Positions 23,104 to 32,038 are shown, numbered from the stretch's first letter. The stretch: DNA of 64,000 nucleotides from Bacillota bacterium (GCA_023421955.1 JAEZSE010000023.1:62001-126000); one strand, 5' to 3'. Notes: generated by a model not told the origin, from the sequence alone. Numbers and translations are program-made.

Positions 23104-24558
23104 CTACTCCCTCGGAAGCGTGATCACAAACATGGACCCCTTCCCCTGCTCGCTGGAAAGACTGATCATGCCCCCGTGCATGCCGATGATCCGGCGGGCG
23201 ATGGCCAAGCCCAGGCCGCTGCCGCCATCACTGGGCCGGGCAGCATCGCCTCGCACGAACTCATCGAAGATGGCATGCTTCATGTTGTCTGCGATGCCCA
23301 CACCGTCGTCGCCGATGCACAGGCGTAAAAGCCCAGGCTCGGTGGATAGCTTCACAATGAGCGTGGTGCCCGCGGGGTTGTATTTCAAAGCGTTGGCAAT
23401 GATGTTGGAAAGCGCCCGCCAAAGCTCATCCCGGTCGAAACAGGCTGCCACGGCCTCCTCGGGGATATCACACTCCAGGGTAAACCCTCGGTTTTCCACC
23501 TCAATGTAGTTCTCCGCAACCAATTCCCTCAGGAATTCGGCAAAGTCCTCCTTCTTGCGATTGAGCTTGTATTCACTGCCCTCCATAGAGGAGTATTTGA
23601 ACAGGTCGTCGATCATTTTGCTCATCGCCATGGCCTTGTCGCGGATGTAGAGCAGGTGCTTCTTCTGCTTCTCCGGATCCTCCACCATGCCGTCGCTCAA
23701 TGCCTTGGCATAACCGTAGATCGTGGTGATCGGTGTTTTCAGGTCATGGGAGATACCCATGATCATGCGCTTGCGATTTTCCTCCATCTCGCGCTTATCA
23801 CGCTCTGTACCCTGCAAGCGGCCGGCCATGTAGTTGAACGCGTCGCGGATCTCCGCAAACTCCCGCTCAGCTTCAAAATCCATCCTGGTGCTGAGGTTGC
23901 CGGCGGTGACGCTGGCCAGGCCGTCGCGGATGGCCTCTAACGGGCCGGTGATCTTCAAAGCCGTGATGCGCCCATAGGCCTTGATGGAAAACATAAACAA
24001 TACGCAGAAGATGAAAACCATCAACAGCACGCTCAGAATCATCGAGCGTATGGCGCGCATTTCCGGGTTCCTCACATTGAAGACACTGCTCAGGTTATTT
24101 TCCAGATTGCCGACCGGAACCTTCACCACGCACATGTATTCGTTCTTGTCTTCACCCACAAACATGGCGGTGGAGTAGTAATACTCCTCATCGGCAAAGC
24201 TGGTGACCAGACGCTTGCCATAACGGCTGGTGAGCGTGCGCAGTTCTTCATCGGTGTATTCCTGCTTCTGATCTCCTTTGTTGCCCAACACGTAAACAAC
24301 CTTGTTATCCCGCAGGATCTCCACCCAACCACCGGCTCGCTGCACCGCGGTGCTGTCGATATTCTGATAGTCAGACCGCACAATTGCCGCAGCGACCAGG
24401 TCCATGCCTTCGGCCCCGCCCATAAACGCTGCTGAAATGGCCTGCGCCATGCTTGAGGAGATCATCACCAGCAGCGGCACCAAGAGGAAGAACGACATGT
24501 AATACCGCGTAATCGTAGCGGTCAGGCTGGTGTTTCGGTTGCCAAAAAGCTTGCCCAA
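23104..24558 (-). CDS. sensor histidine kinase
   Basis: A 484-aa membrane kinase: first transmembrane helix about 19-41, an extracytoplasmic sensor domain of about 130 residues, second helix about 170-193, HAMP linker (ITGPLEAIRDGLASVTAGNL), dimerisation domain with the phospho-accepting histidine in GISHDLKTPI (His271), and ATPase boxes N (NIIANALKYNP), G1 (GDDGVGIADN), F (IFDEFVRGD) and G2 (GSGLGLAIA). TTG 24558 is chosen: AAGGAG stands eight bases before it and the start is one base after the response-regulator stop. The pair is a VanRS/WalRK-like two-component system; its signal is unknown. Confidence 0.93.
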   Translation of the reverse strand: MGKLFGNRNTSLTATITRYYMSFFLLVPLLVMISSSMAQAISAAFMGGAEGMDLVAAAIVRSDYQNIDSTAVQRAGGWVEILRDNKVVYVLGNKGDQKQEYTDEELRTLTSRYGKRLVTSFADEEYYYSTAMFVGEDKNEYMCVVKVPVGNLENNLSSVFNVRNPEMRAIRSMILSVLLMVFIFCVLFMFSIKAYGRITALKITGPLEAIRDGLASVTAGNLSTRMDFEAEREFAEIRDAFNYMAGRLQGTERDKREMEENRKRMIMGISHDLKTPITTIYGYAKALSDGMVEDPEKQKKHLLYIRDKAMAMSKMIDDLFKYSSMEGSEYKLNRKKEDFAEFLRELVAENYIEVENRGFTLECDIPEEAVAACFDRDELWRALSNIIANALKYNPAGTTLIVKLSTEPGLLRLCIGDDGVGIADNMKHAIFDEFVRGDAARPSDGGSGLGLAIARRIIGMHGGMISLSSEQGKGSMFVITLPRE

Positions 24559-24559
24559 C

Positions 24560-25273
24560 TCACTCGCTCCTTGGGTGCTTTTCAAACTTGTAGCCAAGGC
24601 CACGGATTGTCTTGAGATACTGAGGATTGCGGCTGTCATCCTCAATCTTGTCACGCAGGTTGCTGATGTGCACCATCACGGTGCCATCATCGGAAAACCA
24701 CTCAGCCTCCCACACATTTTCAAAAATCTGCTTCTTGGTCACCACGCGGTCTGCGTTGCGCATGAGATAACCCAGCATGCGGAATTCGGTTTGTGTGAGC
24801 GCCAGCGGCGCGCCCCGTTTGGTTGCCACACCGCCGGCTTCATCCAGCGTAATGTCGCCAGCCTGCAGCACCGTTTGCATTTCACTGGCTCCCGCCTGCG
24901 GGTTCAGTTTATAGAACCGTCGCAGTTGCGCCTGCACGCGTGCAACCACCTCCAACGGGTTAAAGGGCTTGGCGATGTAGTCGTCGGCGCCAAGATCAAG
25001 GCCGAGAATCTTGTCGCGATCCTCTGTCTTGGCAGAGAGCATGATTACAGGGATGGCGTATTTGCTCCGGATCTTGCGCACCAGCTGGTAACCATCCATG
25101 CCGGGCATCATGATATCCAGGATCGCCAGGTCAACCGGGTTTTGTTCAAGCTTTTCCCACGCATCAATGCCGTCAACGGCCTTGATCACGCGCACGCCAT
25201 CTTTCTCCAGATATAGTTCGATGAGTTCAGCGATCTGCACCTCATCGTCAGCAATCAATATTGTGCCGTTCAA
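24560..25273 (-). CDS. OmpR/PhoB family response regulator
   Basis: The 237-aa protein has a receiver domain with the acidic pair in LIADDE, phospho-acceptor Asp53 in AILDIMMPG, threonine/serine switch in MLSAK and lysine in IAKPFNP, followed by a winged-helix OmpR-type DNA-binding domain (LTQTEFRMLGYLMRNADRVVTKKQIFENVW ... VHISNLRDKIEDDSRNPQYLKTIRGLGYKF). TTG 25273 with GGTGG upstream is preferred; the longer frame to 25330 starts in untypical sequence. It is co-transcribed with, and lies just upstream of, its kinase gene. Confidence 0.94.
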   Translation of the reverse strand: MNGTILIADDEVQIAELIELYLEKDGVRVIKAVDGIDAWEKLEQNPVDLAILDIMMPGMDGYQLVRKIRSKYAIPVIMLSAKTEDRDKILGLDLGADDYIAKPFNPLEVVARVQAQLRRFYKLNPQAGASEMQTVLQAGDITLDEAGGVATKRGAPLALTQTEFRMLGYLMRNADRVVTKKQIFENVWEAEWFSDDGTVMVHISNLRDKIEDDSRNPQYLKTIRGLGYKFEKHPRSE

Positions 25274-25369
25274 ATTACCACCACTCGTTTCTGTCTGTTC
25301 GCATCTCAATTGTAAACGAAAATGACCCAAAAATGTGTAAAAACAACCTAAAAGCTAGCTAAAGAATGG

Positions 25370-26521
25370 CTACTTCACACCAAATAGAGTCCTTACGAAG
25401 TTGATCCGGCGCACTACCAGCTCATACAACAGCAGTGTTGCTGCAAACGAAAGCGCAATGACCAGCGAAAACTTTCCCCAGATTGGCAGCGGCCAATGCA
25501 CAACAAAGAAAGCCACTACCATCATCACGGACTGATGCAAGATATAGACAGGGAATGCTGCCCGGTTGAGGTAAGGCAGCGCCTTGGAGCTTTTGTTCAG
25601 GAATTTGTTGCCATAGCCGAGCAGCACCGTCATTGTGAGGATCAAAGCCAGGTTGCGGGTGACAGCCATCGCAGCCTGCGGCACAGAAAGATCTGGATGG
25701 TTGCCGAAACCCCATTGGAACTGCATCAGCCCTAACATCACCAGTACAGCCGGGAGCGACACCAACGCGGGGAGCCGGACCCTATTGAGCATGGCCTGCA
25801 TGCCATTGCCGCATGCAGCCAAATAGCCGATCAGGAACAGTGCCGCGTAGTAAAAGGGATTTTTGCCACCAATATCGGGCAGCGCCTCTGTGATGGTGAG
25901 CAATAACGGCAGCGTCAGAAAGGCAGCAGGCCGTGCCATCCAATGAGCAAGCCAGAAAGGCTGCCCACATTCGTTGGCCACCACAACCCGTTTACGAATT
26001 GCCCTCATCAGCGGCAGCAGCACAAGCGAGATGACAAACAGATAGAGGATGAACCACAGATGCGCGGGTGTGAATGTGCCATAATATCCCGAAAGGTCGT
26101 TGAAATCGGTGAAGTAACCCAGCAGATAGTTCAGATAACCGCCCTGGTAACCCTGCATGAGCCTGGCCATATAGCCCTGCGGCGGCACAATCACAACCAG
26201 CCCAAACAGGAAGGGAACCAAAAGCCGGGCAACCCGCTCCCGCGCGTATTGGCCGTTATCCCTCTTTTGCAGGGCGTACCAACTGGACGACCCTGCCAGC
26301 CAAAACAGCAGCGGCATGAACCAGTAAGCCGTAAAGAAGATGAACAGGCTGAGCGGCCAACTGAACCCTGGCGTGCCCATGGCCTGATCCATTGATTGCC
26401 AGACTGCGTTTTTCACATAATTAGGCTCAAACACATCAAACACACGAGCGGCATGGAAAGGGAACAGCATGGCGATGCCAAAAATGCGCAGCCAGTCGAT
26501 GTCGTAACGGCGCTTGGTCAT
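25370..26521 (-). CDS. acyltransferase 3 family membrane protein (OpgC-like)
   Basis: A 383-aa polytopic protein of the acyltransferase-3 family. It starts YDIDWLRIFGIAMLFPFHAARVF, the usual helix with the family histidine, and has around ten further hydrophobic helices, FTPAHLWFILYLFVISLVLLPL and LNRAAFPVYILHQSVMM being the best-conserved blocks. Members move acyl or succinyl groups onto sugars or surface glycans; the closest resemblance is to the OpgC/MdoC branch. ATG 26521 follows GGGAG; a start at 26536 is less likely. It is followed by 96 bases to the two-component genes and may be independent of them. Confidence 0.85.
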   Translation of the reverse strand: MTKRRYDIDWLRIFGIAMLFPFHAARVFDVFEPNYVKNAVWQSMDQAMGTPGFSWPLSLFIFFTAYWFMPLLFWLAGSSSWYALQKRDNGQYARERVARLLVPFLFGLVVIVPPQGYMARLMQGYQGGYLNYLLGYFTDFNDLSGYYGTFTPAHLWFILYLFVISLVLLPLMRAIRKRVVVANECGQPFWLAHWMARPAAFLTLPLLLTITEALPDIGGKNPFYYAALFLIGYLAACGNGMQAMLNRVRLPALVSLPAVLVMLGLMQFQWGFGNHPDLSVPQAAMAVTRNLALILTMTVLLGYGNKFLNKSSKALPYLNRAAFPVYILHQSVMMVVAFFVVHWPLPIWGKFSLVIALSFAATLLLYELVVRRINFVRTLFGVK

Positions 26522-26617
26522 GGTTAAGGCTCCCACTTACAACTGGTTCTATGATTAAGTCATCAAGAGCTGGATCGATTGTATCATAATATTATGATGT
26601 GGAAAAGCCAAGAGAAG

Positions 26618-27169
26618 CTATGCGGAGTGACCGATGAGCAACTTGCGGATACGGGCAATGTAATATGCCCGGCACATGCCAAACAAAACTTCAAAGACCA
26701 CGAACCCGATCTCCGCGGCTGGGATCAGGTAAACAAGCAACGGCAAGCCGCCAAGCCAGGCTGGCGGGGTGAAATCCTGCAGCAGCAACGTTTGGAACAG
26801 GAAATACAGCGTGAAGAACGCGATGTTGAACAGCACAGCCAACACAGACCAGGAAGCCACCCTTCCAAACCGCGTCACGATCATCTCATGCACCGCGCCA
26901 TACCAACCAAAAAAGCCCACATACATGAGCCACGGCCCGCTCACCGGCACCAGCAGCAGTGAGAGCAGCGCCGCCGCAACAAAGCTCAGCAGGCCCTCAA
27001 CAAAGCGCCCCTCATAAGCCAGCACTCCGGGCAGCAGCGCCAACACAAACAGCATCGCAGCGCGCAGCGTGGGCAGCACGTGCAGCAAATAGAGCAACAC
27101 AACAGACAGCGCGGTAATAACACTGGCATATGCGACTCTTCTTGCGGGTGACATCTGCTGTTTGTCCAT
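26618..27169 (-). CDS. polytopic membrane protein of unknown function
   Basis: A 183-aa hydrophobic protein with about five transmembrane helices: ASVITALSVVLLYLLHVLP, a long stretch LRAAMLFVLALLPGVLAYEG, FVAAALLSLLLVPVSGPWLMYVGFFGWYGAVHEM, VLAVLFNIAFFTLYFLFQTLLL and LVYLIPAAEIGFVVFEVLFGMCRAYY. The size and helix pattern remind me of substrate-binding (S) components of ECF transporters or of YybS-like proteins, but no signature proves it. There is no good ribosome site. It lies between the acyltransferase gene and a structured repeat that separates it from the DnaJ-like gene. Confidence 0.7.
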   Translation of the reverse strand: MDKQQMSPARRVAYASVITALSVVLLYLLHVLPTLRAAMLFVLALLPGVLAYEGRFVEGLLSFVAAALLSLLLVPVSGPWLMYVGFFGWYGAVHEMIVTRFGRVASWSVLAVLFNIAFFTLYFLFQTLLLQDFTPPAWLGGLPLLVYLIPAAEIGFVVFEVLFGMCRAYYIARIRKLLIGHSA

Positions 27170-27210
27170 TCAAAAGCTCACTTACACTCAGTTTCGTTCC
27201 TTCGTTTCTT

Positions 27211-27397
27211 TGGGGGTCCGGGGGCTTGCAAGTTTCCCCTCGGCAAAAAGACTGGAGGGGCGGAAAGGCCGAGGGACTGTTTGAGGAGGGTGAGGCCCGA
27301 CGAGTTGTCCTCGGCTCGCCCCGAAGGGCTTTTCGGCGAGGTCTCAGAAACTTGCTCCCCCCGGGGGTTTGGGCTACTTTTGACCGGCAAAAGTAGC
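27211..27397. repeat. foldback element with 16-bp terminal stem
   Basis: The non-coding gap 27170-27445 holds one compact structure. Two perfect helices, 27218-27224 with 27358-27364 (7 bp) and 27228-27236 with 27347-27355 (9 bp), close a 110-base interior that contains further perfect stems (27237-27244 with 27268-27275; 27315-27320 with 27335-27340). A separate 10-bp hairpin with a 5-base loop (27373-27382 / 27388-27397) follows. It looks like a dispersed repeat or a non-coding RNA, not a gene; no coding frame over it is credible. Confidence 0.65.
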
Positions 27398-27445
27398 AAA
27401 CCTACAGGTCAACAATACAGTTCCGGCACAATCCTGCTAGATCAG

Positions 27446-28078
27446 TTAACAACAGGGTATGCAGTCCCCACCCATGCTCTCGCAACAGCAATCAGAACAG
27501 AGCATGCACGAGCAAATGTCGCAGGCGCTCGCCCCGCCACCCATGCCCCGACCTTGTCCAAAAGGTGTGGTGTTTTGCTGGTAGGCCGGGCCGCTGCCGT
27601 CCATCTGGTTGAGCGCCGAGCGGTACTCCATATTAGCCGGCTCCATATTGACAGCCATGGCGATGTTTTCACGGGCCATTGCGTACCAGCCACGCATCTG
27701 GTAGCAGACACCACGCAGGAAATGCCACTCGGCATTGCGGTCCGCCATCTGGTCAAGGATGCGCTCGGCATCATCCACCCGGCGGGCCTGCAGGTTCGCG
27801 CGCACCTGATAAAATGCCTGCGAACCACCACTGCTTGCTGTGTAGTCGTTATAGCTGCTGTTGGCGGAGCCAGCCTGCGACTGCGAACCGGCGTTGCCGC
27901 CGGTGATCGCCTCATATGCCTGGTTGATCTCTTTGAGTTTTTCGTTGGCAAGCTCTTTCGCGGCCGGATCCTGAAAGCGGTCAGGATGATACTTTTTCAC
28001 CAGTTCGCGGTAAGCTTTCTTGACTTCCTCAGGGCTTGAGCTGCTCTTGATGCCCAGCACCTTCCACGGATCGGTCAT
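27446..28078 (-). CDS. J-domain protein with cysteine-rich tail
   Basis: A 210-aa protein beginning with a complete J domain (DPWKVLGIKSSSSPEEVKKAYRELVKKYHPDRF, HPD triad present), which would stimulate a DnaK ATPase. A short Gly/Ser-rich linker is followed by two TPR-like helices (AFYQVRANLQARRVDDAERIL, WHFLRGVCYQMRGWYAMARENI) and a tail of about 20 residues with nine cysteines. It is not the general DnaJ, having neither the zinc-finger nor the substrate domains. Its start overlaps the end of the DUF5685 gene by 50 bases, a pairing I know from other Clostridia. The cysteine tail may bind metal. Confidence 0.85.
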   Translation of the reverse strand: MTDPWKVLGIKSSSSPEEVKKAYRELVKKYHPDRFQDPAAKELANEKLKEINQAYEAITGGNAGSQSQAGSANSSYNDYTASSGGSQAFYQVRANLQARRVDDAERILDQMADRNAEWHFLRGVCYQMRGWYAMARENIAMAVNMEPANMEYRSALNQMDGSGPAYQQNTTPFGQGRGMGGGASACDICSCMLCSDCCCESMGGDCIPCC

Positions 28079-28916
28079 TCCCCGTACTCTCCTTATCGGT
28101 CACTCTATGGTAAATCCTGGGCATACCGGAGTACATCACGTTTTCGATGACCGGCCTTCCCCATTGGAACTCCATCAAATCAAACACCGCCGCAGCCTGC
28201 GATGCAGCATACAAGCAGGTTTTGCGGGCTAATTCCACGTTCTCATCCGAGCCGCCCATCGCAAGAATCGGGTTGTAGGCGCCGGACTTCCGGTCCTTCT
28301 TCAGGTCGTCCAGCGCGTCGATCAAATAGATCCACCGGCCCAGGTGGTAACCCACGGAGCGCAACAGCACCTTGGCTGCCGGGTCGATCACCGGCCCGGA
28401 CGTCATCACAGCGCTCATGAGGTTGCCCATCGCGTCGGCAGTGCGGTCTATCTCATTGCAGCGGGCTCGCTCCAGAGCATCCAGGTCTTTGAGTGACTGG
28501 CCGATCTGATCAGCCACCACTGGGTAACGGGCACAGGCTCTGCGGTTGGCCCGCGAGAGCGCCGCCATTGCCGGCAACGCCAGCAGGTTGTGCTCATCGG
28601 CCCAGGCGTCTTTCACACGGCCCCAGGCCAGCATCACGCTCACTGCGGCAGCATAAGCAAAGGCTTCATGGCCTTCATACACCGGCTTGCCCTTCACGGG
28701 GTTCAACGCGCATACGCGCTTCTTCGCCACCGGCTCGTGGCCTTCACAGCCCACCAGCAGCACCGCCAGCACCGCAGCATCGTAACTGACCGCAAAGCGC
28801 GGCAGCTCGCCATACCCCAGCTTGATGGCACGGCATACGCCGCAATAAGCCGCACGAAACTGCGCGAACTCCTTTACCTTCAATTCCGATTTATCCGGCA
28901 AGAGGTATCCGAACAT
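28029..28916 (-). CDS. DUF5685 family protein
   Basis: A 295-aa protein matching the DUF5685 pattern: MFGYLLPDKSELKVKEFAQFRAAYCGVCRAIK, YDAAVLAVLL, FAYAAAVSVMLAWGRVKDAWADE and GYHLGRWIYLIDALDDLKKDRKSGAYNPI. The helix bundle with an aspartate-rich segment (DALDDLKKD) looks like the all-alpha fold of isoprenoid synthases, but no function is established. The N-terminal CxxC could bind metal. It overlaps the J-domain gene, so the two are translated together and likely act together. The C-terminal 25 residues (after YHRVTDKE) lie within the overlap and may be a late extension. Confidence 0.8.
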   Translation of the reverse strand: MFGYLLPDKSELKVKEFAQFRAAYCGVCRAIKLGYGELPRFAVSYDAAVLAVLLVGCEGHEPVAKKRVCALNPVKGKPVYEGHEAFAYAAAVSVMLAWGRVKDAWADEHNLLALPAMAALSRANRRACARYPVVADQIGQSLKDLDALERARCNEIDRTADAMGNLMSAVMTSGPVIDPAAKVLLRSVGYHLGRWIYLIDALDDLKKDRKSGAYNPILAMGGSDENVELARKTCLYAASQAAAVFDLMEFQWGRPVIENVMYSGMPRIYHRVTDKESTGNDRSVEGAGHQEQLKP

Positions 28917-29108
28917 GCTGCAACCCGCATCTTTTCACCAGATTTGGCTGTTGAAGGCCAATTAAGCCATATTATAGCATATCCGGGAAGAGCAGACTTA
29001 TAAGAATTTATAAGCAAACCAAACGGTTCATCACTGCCCGGATCAATGGCATAGAACAGCGCCGCCTTTGAACAGAATAATCAGAAAGACCACAACTCTG
29101 GAGGCGGC

Positions 29109-29996
29109 ATGGATCAGGCGCTGTTAGTCTTCAACCCGTCTGCTGGAAGAACACGGAAGAACCGGATATGCGCAGAAGACGCCATGAACGCGATGAAAAT
29201 GGCAGGCATATCAGCAGAACTCCTACTCACTGAGCAAGGGCGCGATATGCGTTACTCCATACATGCCGCATTGGCAAAAGGGCAACGGCTATTTGTGGCA
29301 TGCGGCGGAGATGGCACCGTGTCCCCGGTGGCGGCAGCGCTTGCTGGCACAGACAGTGTGATGGCGATCCTGCCGGCAGGCACACGCAACAACATTGCAC
29401 GAAGCTGCGGCATCCCGGAGGATCTTCATGAGGCAGTGTTGGTGCTGAGGACAGGTCGGAAAGCGATGATCGACTTGGGGCTGGTTCAGTGTGAAAGCGC
29501 TGCTGAAAAACCATTTCTGGAACTGGTGAGTGTGGGGCTGGCCTCCGCGCTCACCCCGCCCGGAGATGCCGCACGGCATGGGGAGTTGGCTGGGGTGAAG
29601 GATTTTTTGTACACGCTGTTTACCTCAGAACCGGCCCGGATCCATGTGGCAATTGACAACAATGAAGCCATACAACACAACGGTTACGCCGTGCTCATCA
29701 CCAATATGCCCTATACAGGCCTGAGCTTTCAACTTGGCCCCGATGGCTGCCAGCGGGATGGGCTATTGAATGTGACGGATTTTGCAGACCTGTCAAAGCT
29801 AGATTTGCTGCAGCACATTGCCACCGGTGTTACCATCGGCAAGCGGGAAGACCCCCGCATCTGCCACAGGCTGGCACGCACCGTGGACGTTCAGACCGAT
29901 CCGCCGATGCCGGTCATGGTGGATGGCGAAGTGATCGGCCAAACGCCGATCCACGTTGAGGTTCGGAGGCGGGCGTTGGCGATGATGGTGCCCTAA
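29109..29996 (+). CDS. diacylglycerol kinase-like lipid kinase
   Basis: A 295-aa protein of the DAGK catalytic-domain family (YegS/DgkB/BmrU-like): LLVFNPSAGRTRKN at the N terminus, nucleotide motif FVACGGDGTVSPVAAAL, LPAGTRNNIARSCGIPEDL (where many relatives have GTGND), and the C-terminal half with VDVQTDPPMPVMVDGEVIGQTPIHVEV. It would phosphorylate a lipid such as diacylglycerol or a related long-chain substrate with ATP. The glycine change to GTRNN at the ATP/lipid loop is a mild deviation. GGAGGCGGC precedes the ATG. Its stop codon overlaps the stop of convergent rodA. The 192-base gap upstream (28917-29108) holds a TATAAT on the minus strand at 28971-28976 but no convincing full promoter. 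Confidence 0.87.
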   Translation: MDQALLVFNPSAGRTRKNRICAEDAMNAMKMAGISAELLLTEQGRDMRYSIHAALAKGQRLFVACGGDGTVSPVAAALAGTDSVMAILPAGTRNNIARSCGIPEDLHEAVLVLRTGRKAMIDLGLVQCESAAEKPFLELVSVGLASALTPPGDAARHGELAGVKDFLYTLFTSEPARIHVAIDNNEAIQHNGYAVLITNMPYTGLSFQLGPDGCQRDGLLNVTDFADLSKLDLLQHIATGVTIGKREDPRICHRLARTVDVQTDPPMPVMVDGEVIGQTPIHVEVRRRALAMMVP

Positions 29997-31150
29997 AACG
30001 CCTCCCCCTGACGGAACATGCCGTAGCGCCGACGCATGCACACATTTTCCACCAGGCCAATGGCGATCATGTTGGTGAGCATGCTGCTGCCGCCATAGCT
30101 CATAAACGGCAATGGGATGCCTGTACATGGCATAACGCCAACCGTCATGCCCACATTCTCAAACACATGAAACGCCATCATCGCCGCCACGCCGATGATG
30201 ATGTAGCTGCCAAACCGATCAAATGCCCTGCGGGAAAGGATCAGGAGGCGAACCAACAACAGTGCGTAGAGCAACAGGATGAAGACAGTGCCGACAAACC
30301 CCCATGTTTCGCCCAGAATGGAAAAGATGAAGTCCGTGTGCTTCTCAGGCACATAATCCAGCTGGCAGAAGGAGCCTGGCGCGAAAAAGCCTCGACCCGA
30401 AAACTGCCCGGAGCCAATTGCCGTAACTGACTGTTTCACGTTATAAAGCGCCGCTTCGGAAACGCTTGCCGGATCAAACACGGCCAGGAAGCGGGTTTTT
30501 TGCGTCTTGGGCAGCACTTCCCAAACAGGAATCGCCACAACTGCTGCCAACACAATCAGACCCACCATGAGTTTCCAGTCGGTGCCGCTGACATACAGCA
30601 GCACCAGCGTGATGAACATATACACAAGAGACGTGCCAAAATCCGGTTGCAGAAAGATCATCACCAAGGGCACGCCCACCATCACAAGCGTGAATACAAA
30701 GTCCTTGATGGTCTTAATGCCCTCCGGCTTTTTGGATAGGTGCTTGGCAAGCGTGATGATCAGCGCCAGTTTGGCAAGCTCCGAGGGCTGGATGCTGCCG
30801 TTTTCAGTAAGCCATCCCTTCGTGCCGTTGGAGATGGAGCCAACCACCAGCACAAACCCCAGCATCAGCACGGTGCCCCAATAGATGATACGCGACGCTT
30901 CGCCATAAGCATGGTAGTCAAAGAGCATGACCACAATAGCTGCCGCCAGGCCGATGAAGAACCACATGATCGTCTTCAGTGGATACTCCAAGCTCATGTT
31001 GGCAAGCAGCGTCCGCCAGCCCTCCTCCTTGGAAACCTCCGGGTTGCCTGTGGCGTTGCCAATCATCAACACGCTGGTAATCACCAGCACCAGCACGATG
31101 ATGACGAGGAAAAAATCAAAATTCGAAAAGAGCTTTTTCTCAAGTTTCAA
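29993..31150 (-). CDS. rodA: rod-shape glycosyltransferase RodA (SEDS family)
   Basis: The 385-aa SEDS protein has ten predicted helices and the conserved blocks KGWLTENGSIQPSELAKLALIITLAKHL, IFLQPDFGTSLVYMFI, FAPGSFCQLDYVPEKHTDFIFSILGETWGFVG and GIPLPFMSYGGSSMLTNMIAIGLVENV. RodA polymerises lipid II glycan chains for cell elongation with the transpeptidase PBP2, encoded two genes upstream. The catalytic aspartate region (VPEKHTDFIFS) is intact. The start is TTG 31150, seven bases after GGAGG and overlapping the minD stop by four bases. It is the last gene of the shape operon. Confidence 0.95.
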   Translation of the reverse strand: MKLEKKLFSNFDFFLVIIVLVLVITSVLMIGNATGNPEVSKEEGWRTLLANMSLEYPLKTIMWFFIGLAAAIVVMLFDYHAYGEASRIIYWGTVLMLGFVLVVGSISNGTKGWLTENGSIQPSELAKLALIITLAKHLSKKPEGIKTIKDFVFTLVMVGVPLVMIFLQPDFGTSLVYMFITLVLLYVSGTDWKLMVGLIVLAAVVAIPVWEVLPKTQKTRFLAVFDPASVSEAALYNVKQSVTAIGSGQFSGRGFFAPGSFCQLDYVPEKHTDFIFSILGETWGFVGTVFILLLYALLLVRLLILSRRAFDRFGSYIIIGVAAMMAFHVFENVGMTVGVMPCTGIPLPFMSYGGSSMLTNMIAIGLVENVCMRRRYGMFRQGEAF

Positions 31151-31962
31151 GAAGGAACCTCCGTTTGTTTGGCGCCTCCGGAAGCCGCGCCGGGCTTGAA
31201 GATCGATTTGAGGAAGCGGCCCAGGCTACGGCGCTCCGCAACCTCGGGCACGACAAGCCGTTTGGCGATCTGGCGGTAAGCCATCGCCGCAGGGGTTTTT
31301 TGCGCCGCCAGCGGTTCTCCCAGGTTGCCCAGGCGGGCGACGGCTTCATCCTCCGGCACCATGCCCAGCAACTCCACTTCCAGAATGCTCACGGCGTCGT
31401 CCACATCCAGGATATCGCCGCGCCGGGCTTGCCTGGGCCGGAAGCGGTTGAGCACCATTCCGGCCACCGGCACATTGCACTGCGCCAGCAGATCTTTCAC
31501 CCGGGTGGCATCACGCACTGCGGTGACCTCCGGCACAGTCACAAGGATGGCCTTGTCAGCTCCCGCCACAGCGTTGCGGAAGCCCTGCTCGATACCGGCC
31601 GGACAATCCACGAGCACAAAATCGAAATCAACTTTGAGCTTATCCAGCACCTCAGCCATTTGTGCCGGCGTGACCGCCGCCTTGTCGCGGGTCTGCGCCG
31701 CCGGCAGCAGCATGAGGCCCGGCCAGCGCTGGTCACGGATCAGCGCCTGCCTGAGAAAACAGGCGCCAGACACCACATCCAGCAGGTCATAGACAATGCG
31801 GCTTTCCAGGCCCAATGCCAGATCGAGGTTGCGAAGGCCGATGTCGGCGTCCACCAGGGCCACGCTGCGGCCTTCCATCGCCAGCGCCACCCCCAGGCTT
31901 GCCACGGTCGTGGTCTTACCCACGCCGCCCTTGCCCGATGTGATGACCAAAACTTCTCCCAT
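31147..31962 (-). CDS. minD: septum-site determining ATPase MinD
   Basis: A 271-aa ParA-type ATPase with the deviant Walker A GKGGVGKTT (residues 10-18), switch region DADIGLRNLDLALGLE, and Walker B VDFDFVLVDCPAGIEQGF. The MinD signature IVYDLLDV is present. A short amphipathic helix RFLKSIFK for membrane binding is followed by an unusual 15-residue tail. MinD places the division septum together with MinC and, in some bacteria, MinE or DivIVA/MinJ. Neither minC nor minE is in this operon, unlike many Clostridia where minC-minD-minE lie between mrdA and rodA. Confidence 0.95.
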   Translation of the reverse strand: MGEVLVITSGKGGVGKTTTVASLGVALAMEGRSVALVDADIGLRNLDLALGLESRIVYDLLDVVSGACFLRQALIRDQRWPGLMLLPAAQTRDKAAVTPAQMAEVLDKLKVDFDFVLVDCPAGIEQGFRNAVAGADKAILVTVPEVTAVRDATRVKDLLAQCNVPVAGMVLNRFRPRQARRGDILDVDDAVSILEVELLGMVPEDEAVARLGNLGEPLAAQKTPAAMAYRQIAKRLVVPEVAERRSLGRFLKSIFKPGAASGGAKQTEVPS

Positions 31963-32004
31963 ACCCTTTGCCTCCTGCCGAATGATTTTTGTTCGACCGG
32001 CGCA

Positions 32005-32038
32005 TCAGGCTCCCCCGGGGGGCCTTCCCCCATCCTGA
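32005..32038. other. GC-rich hairpin between mrdA and minD
   Basis: TCAGG/CCTGA arms (32005-32009, 32034-32038) enclose a CCCCC/GGGGG stem within the 83-base gap. It may reduce read-through or protect the message; it lacks a T tail. Confidence 0.3.

Noticed and set aside
27281..28039. 252-codon plus-strand frame over the repeat and the DnaJ-like gene
   Set aside because: It crosses a strongly folded repeat and is antisense to a J-domain gene with clear motifs.
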